From: Coniochaeta sp. PMI_546
Taxonomy: Eukaryota; Ascomycota; Sordariomycetes; Coniochaetales; Coniochaetaceae
Direction of reading: 5' to 3'
Assembly: GCA_021432605.1 (NCBI GenBank)
Contig: MU271149.1
Location: 930,001-994,000, forward strand
DNA: 64,000 bases
In this document: piece by piece, positions 61,024 through 64,000 of the stretch
Layout: the number at the start of each line of letters is the position of its first letter
Position numbering within the stretch: the first letter of the stretch is position 1
The notes under the pieces: generated by a model
Databases searched by the model: none
Told to the model about the DNA's origin: nothing
What the model saw: the letters and a program-made list of their open reading frames with translations, nothing else
Made by a program: the position numbers and the translations under genes

Positions 61024-63336
61024 TTACTTGACTTCCTTCTCGACAGTGAGATTCTTGACACCAGTAATCATCTCCGCGTTGACGTCTGGAAGAGCAACCC
61101 GAGGCGTAACCGGCTCATGCTTCTCCGTAGGAGAAACAGATTGGGTGTGCGTGTGGTCCTGATCCTCTTCTGCGGCGTCCTCGTTCTCGACCCCTTCATT
61201 CTCGTCCTCATCATCCGCGTCCTCATCCTCGATCATCGAGTCCATCATCTGGTCTCCGCCCTCAATACTCTCCAGGACGCTTCCCTCGCCGTAGTCATCG
61301 ACAGAGTCGCGCGAGATATAACTGTCCATCATACCGTCGCCGACCTCCTCGTCATCGTCATCAGCGTACTGACTATCCTGGTCATCCGCCTTATCAGCAT
61401 CGTCCTCGTCCTCCGAGTCGCTGTCCGAGAACTCGTCCAGGTCAAGCGGAGGGTCTCGCCAGTACTTGAAGTCGGTGTAGTCTTCGCCACCGCCTTTTAC
61501 CAGCGTGCTGACGGGCGGGAAGTAGTGGTCCACGACTTCAGTCATGTTGACGTAGCTCAGTTTGAGCTTGTTAAGACTCAGCAAGTCGAGCGATACCTCG
61601 GCGTTGGAGTTGATGGTGAATATGCGGTTGCGCGGCACGTCGACCGTGCGGTACGAGATCTGGTCTGTGAACCGGTTGCCGAACCCGGCGTAGAACGGAC
61701 TGCGGTCTGGGCCGTACAGGCTGCGGATGTCGCGGAGTGTTGACATCTTGAAGATGTGAGGTTTGCGGAGGTACACTTCCCGACGAAGGGCAGCCATGGT
61801 CCGATCTGGAGACAGGATGGTAGGGCCACGTGGCAGGCGGTAGCCGTCTTGGTTGATACCTGCCAGATAAGCTCTGGTGGTATCGCTTTGTCCCACGGAG
61901 CGGCTGGTCAGGTACATGATATTGTATCCATTCGCTACGATATCAGTGTACAGCTTCGCAACGCCGGCATGCGTCCAGTCACGGCCAATCATGTTGAGCA
62001 CATGGCCGAGGGCATCAGACTTGGTGATCGTTCCGTCGATGTCCGAGATAACGACGGGCGTATCATGTCTCCACAACCACATGTAAGCCGAGCACGTCGC
62101 TCTGTTGACGGTAAAGCTCATCGAGTTTTCGCCCGGCTTGAGGTTCAGGGCCTTCAGCTGGTCGCTCGTCAAGCGTAGAGTCTTGGCATAATTGCGATTT
62201 GGATCGCCCGCGGTTGCGACCTGAGGGGGGGAAGCCGGCGGTGTCTGCAGTGGAAGCTGCCCGACATCCGACTCGGACCTCCTATGGGATGGAGGCATGG
62301 GTGATGCTGTGGTATCACTCCCGTCGCTATGGTACCCTGGATCGGAGGCAGCATCTATGGCGAGGGTAGGGGTCGGCCGCATCGAGGTCTCCAATGCTTT
62401 CTTCATGGCAGCCTCCTTTGCCTGCTCGCTGCTGTAGATCCATAGGTTACCCCGCTCGTCCACTCCGAAGAGAGCACCAATGTCGTAGTTGCCGTCTAAT
62501 TCTTCAGACAGGACCTGCCGCGCAAAGAGCTCAGCACGCAGGGCGTCTTCATCGTTATTCTTGTACCCTGTCATGTCCAGCATCAGATCTCCCGATTCGG
62601 TGATATGTGTGGGTATGTTGACTGCGGCTAGCTCCTTGGACAGGGTCATGGCTCTCCGGAAAGCCTCGTGTCGGGGCAATGGAGGAGGGCTCTGGGACCT
62701 CTCAGAATGATCGAGACTGTCCCCTTCGACCGAACTCTGGCTCTGCTCCAGCTCGCCGAGGTGTCTGTGCGCAGCCTGCCGTAGGACATCATCACTATGA
62801 GGCCGTTGGGCTGAAAAGTCCCCTGAGTTTGGCCGTCCTCTGGACAGTTCGGGGGACGTAGATCTAGGCGTGAGCATTCCATCGCGCTGGTTTGGCTTGT
62901 GCAGGACTGTAGGCGGTGGCCTCTTGAGGGGTTTCGCCGGTTCAGCGTTGAGCTCGAAGGGTTCGGGTTCCTTGAGACTAGAGGAGGTAGACGAGTTCTC
63001 GGCAGGCAGGAGAGGACTGGAAACCGGCGAAGCGAGGGGTGATGTCTGCAGGCTCTGTGGGATGCTGTCACTGGTCTCGAAGACGAAGAAGGCTTCGCCG
63101 CCCTCGCCGAGCTTCATGGAGTAGTTCTGCTTTACTCCATTGACTTTGAATTCCACCTTCTTCTCATAGGGCCTCAGCAAGGAGAACTTGCCGAAGCGCA
63201 CATGGAAAGGGGAGCAGCACAAGGTGCCATCCTCGTGTTGGACGACAATAACGTCGATGGCTCCGCTGAGAGTGGCCGGGTTGATCGAGTTCCAAGTGTT
63301 GGCCACGGATTCACTAAGATTCCTGACGTACTGCAT
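61024..63336 (-). CDS. pah1: Lipin-type phosphatidate phosphatase (Pah1/Ned1)
   Basis: A single exon of 770 residues. The enzyme removes phosphate from phosphatidic acid to give diacylglycerol, feeding triacylglycerol synthesis and controlling nuclear membrane growth. The N-LIP domain opens the protein (MQYVRNLSESVANTWNSINP, LSGAIDVIVV, CSPFHVRFGK). A Ser/Pro-rich linker with many potential phosphosites follows, as expected for control by CDK and dephosphorylation by Nem1-Spo7. The LNS2 catalytic domain includes the HAD motif DIDGT (Asp432, Asp434, Thr436), IMYLTSRSVGQSDTTRAYL, PHIFKMSTLRDI and PFYAGFGNRFTDQISYR. The C-terminus is long and acidic (repeated Asp/Glu runs), ending KNLTVEKEVK. 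The first residues of the N-LIP domain include the amphipathic helix used for membrane docking. Confidence 0.96.
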   Translation of the reverse strand: MQYVRNLSESVANTWNSINPATLSGAIDVIVVQHEDGTLCCSPFHVRFGKFSLLRPYEKKVEFKVNGVKQNYSMKLGEGGEAFFVFETSDSIPQSLQTSPLASPVSSPLLPAENSSTSSSLKEPEPFELNAEPAKPLKRPPPTVLHKPNQRDGMLTPRSTSPELSRGRPNSGDFSAQRPHSDDVLRQAAHRHLGELEQSQSSVEGDSLDHSERSQSPPPLPRHEAFRRAMTLSKELAAVNIPTHITESGDLMLDMTGYKNNDEDALRAELFARQVLSEELDGNYDIGALFGVDERGNLWIYSSEQAKEAAMKKALETSMRPTPTLAIDAASDPGYHSDGSDTTASPMPPSHRRSESDVGQLPLQTPPASPPQVATAGDPNRNYAKTLRLTSDQLKALNLKPGENSMSFTVNRATCSAYMWLWRHDTPVVISDIDGTITKSDALGHVLNMIGRDWTHAGVAKLYTDIVANGYNIMYLTSRSVGQSDTTRAYLAGINQDGYRLPRGPTILSPDRTMAALRREVYLRKPHIFKMSTLRDIRSLYGPDRSPFYAGFGNRFTDQISYRTVDVPRNRIFTINSNAEVSLDLLSLNKLKLSYVNMTEVVDHYFPPVSTLVKGGGEDYTDFKYWRDPPLDLDEFSDSDSEDEDDADKADDQDSQYADDDDEEVGDGMMDSYISRDSVDDYGEGSVLESIEGGDQMMDSMIEDEDADDEDENEGVENEDAAEEDQDHTHTQSVSPTEKHEPVTPRVALPDVNAEMITGVKNLTVEKEVK

Positions 63337-64000
63337 GGTGATCGATCGGGGGGCCTAGTGGAGGCCCGAGAGTTGGGGTGAGGTACTCGGGATAAACTGC
63401 CGCTGGGCAATTGTAGCCCCCGTGTTGAGACGAGCAGGTCGAGGTAGAGGTTATTCCTGGATCCTATGTTGTAGATGTCAGGCTGATCGGGGATAAGACA
63501 GCTTCAGATGTTTGTCTTGTGCTTATGACCTGCCGAGGGTAAAACGTTGGCGCAAGCTTGAAGGGGATGGTCTCGTATTTCAGATGTTGGGGTGGAGTTC
63601 CGATGTAATAAGAGCTACTTGACTATACGTCGGAATTGGGGAGAAAGGACATGTGCAACGAGCGTAAAAAGAGAACTTGAAGCAGAAAATATGCGATGGT
63701 ACCCTAAAGTCGACAGCTTGCAGCAAGAGAGACAACAACCTGGAAAAGGACGAGACAGTAAACTTGAAGTGGTGAAAGGAGAATCACGAGGCCGACAGGG
63801 CAGTTGCGAAAGAGGCAGGAATGACCGACCGAACCTGCCGCATTGAGTGGCCCCAACAATCGTATACAGTATAGAGATGCCGCCCCATCAGTCCCAACCG
63901 CCGGTGTTTGCCGATTAGTGGCCCAGCTGACAGGCGCCCTGGGCTTTATCCGAGGGAGGAACGCTAAAAAAAAAAGGTACATGAGACCGATCGCTTTCTG
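63337..64000. promoter_or_regulatory. Upstream region of PAH1 to window end
   Basis: About 660 bp. Open frames are short and lack codon bias. An A10 run occurs at the very end (63966-63975). Any gene to the right begins beyond the window. Confidence 0.4.

Overview
The window is a gene-dense, intron-containing stretch of a filamentous ascomycete genome (Pezizomycotina, most likely Sordariomycetes). The reasons are short GT-AG introns (mostly 45-116 nt) with CTAAC/CTGAC-like branch sites, GC-rich third codon positions, one fused trifunctional histidine gene, a HET-C incompatibility gene, a fused fungal urease, and single-copy genes closest in architecture to Sordariomycete proteins. Genes lie on both strands in no operon-like order. 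I rebuilt the splice structures by hand from donor, branch and acceptor signals and from reading-frame continuity.

Layout. 0-8 kb: the 3' part of a repeat-rich Pro/Ala protein gene, atg14 (minus), a small conserved protein and a DUF3807-like protein. 8-14.4 kb: a DUF7025-type AAA+ ATPase and the CENP-A chaperone scm3, both minus. 14.8-18.7 kb: atg6/VPS30 (plus) and the casein kinase 2 catalytic subunit (minus). 20.6-26 kb: a DNAJC11-type J-like protein, a protein with a bacterial LigD-type 3'-phosphoesterase domain, and a secreted GH45 endoglucanase (minus). 26.9-30 kb: het-c (minus). 30-33.4 kb: the largest stretch without a recognisable gene. 33.4-39 kb: an HMG-box protein with a 679-nt intron, and urease. 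39.3-44.2 kb: a two-TM membrane protein (minus), mitochondrial threonyl-tRNA synthetase, and a Max/Ino4-like bHLH factor (minus). 44.8-46 kb: a decayed ankyrin-type gene. 46.3-53.4 kb: a Maf pyrophosphatase, a GH47 mannosidase (minus), UTP11, and a membrane-anchored protein of unknown role (minus). 55.3 kb: an intron-containing tRNA-Leu(AAG). 56-63.3 kb: HIS4 (minus), TAF9 and lipin/PAH1 (minus).

How the genes relate. Most are unrelated housekeeping genes. Two subunits of the autophagy-specific PI3-kinase complex (Atg14 and Atg6) are only about 11 kb apart. HIS4 carries a canonical Gcn4/CPC1 site in its upstream region. A tandem GATA element is repeated on both sides of the decayed ankyrin gene. 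I found no intact mobile element, CRISPR array or secondary-metabolite cluster. The most unusual domain is the LigD-type phosphoesterase. Other points to follow up are the uORF overlapping the atg14 start codon, the HPD-less J domain, the two stop-free frame-preserving introns, and the coding repeats in the first gene and in het-c.
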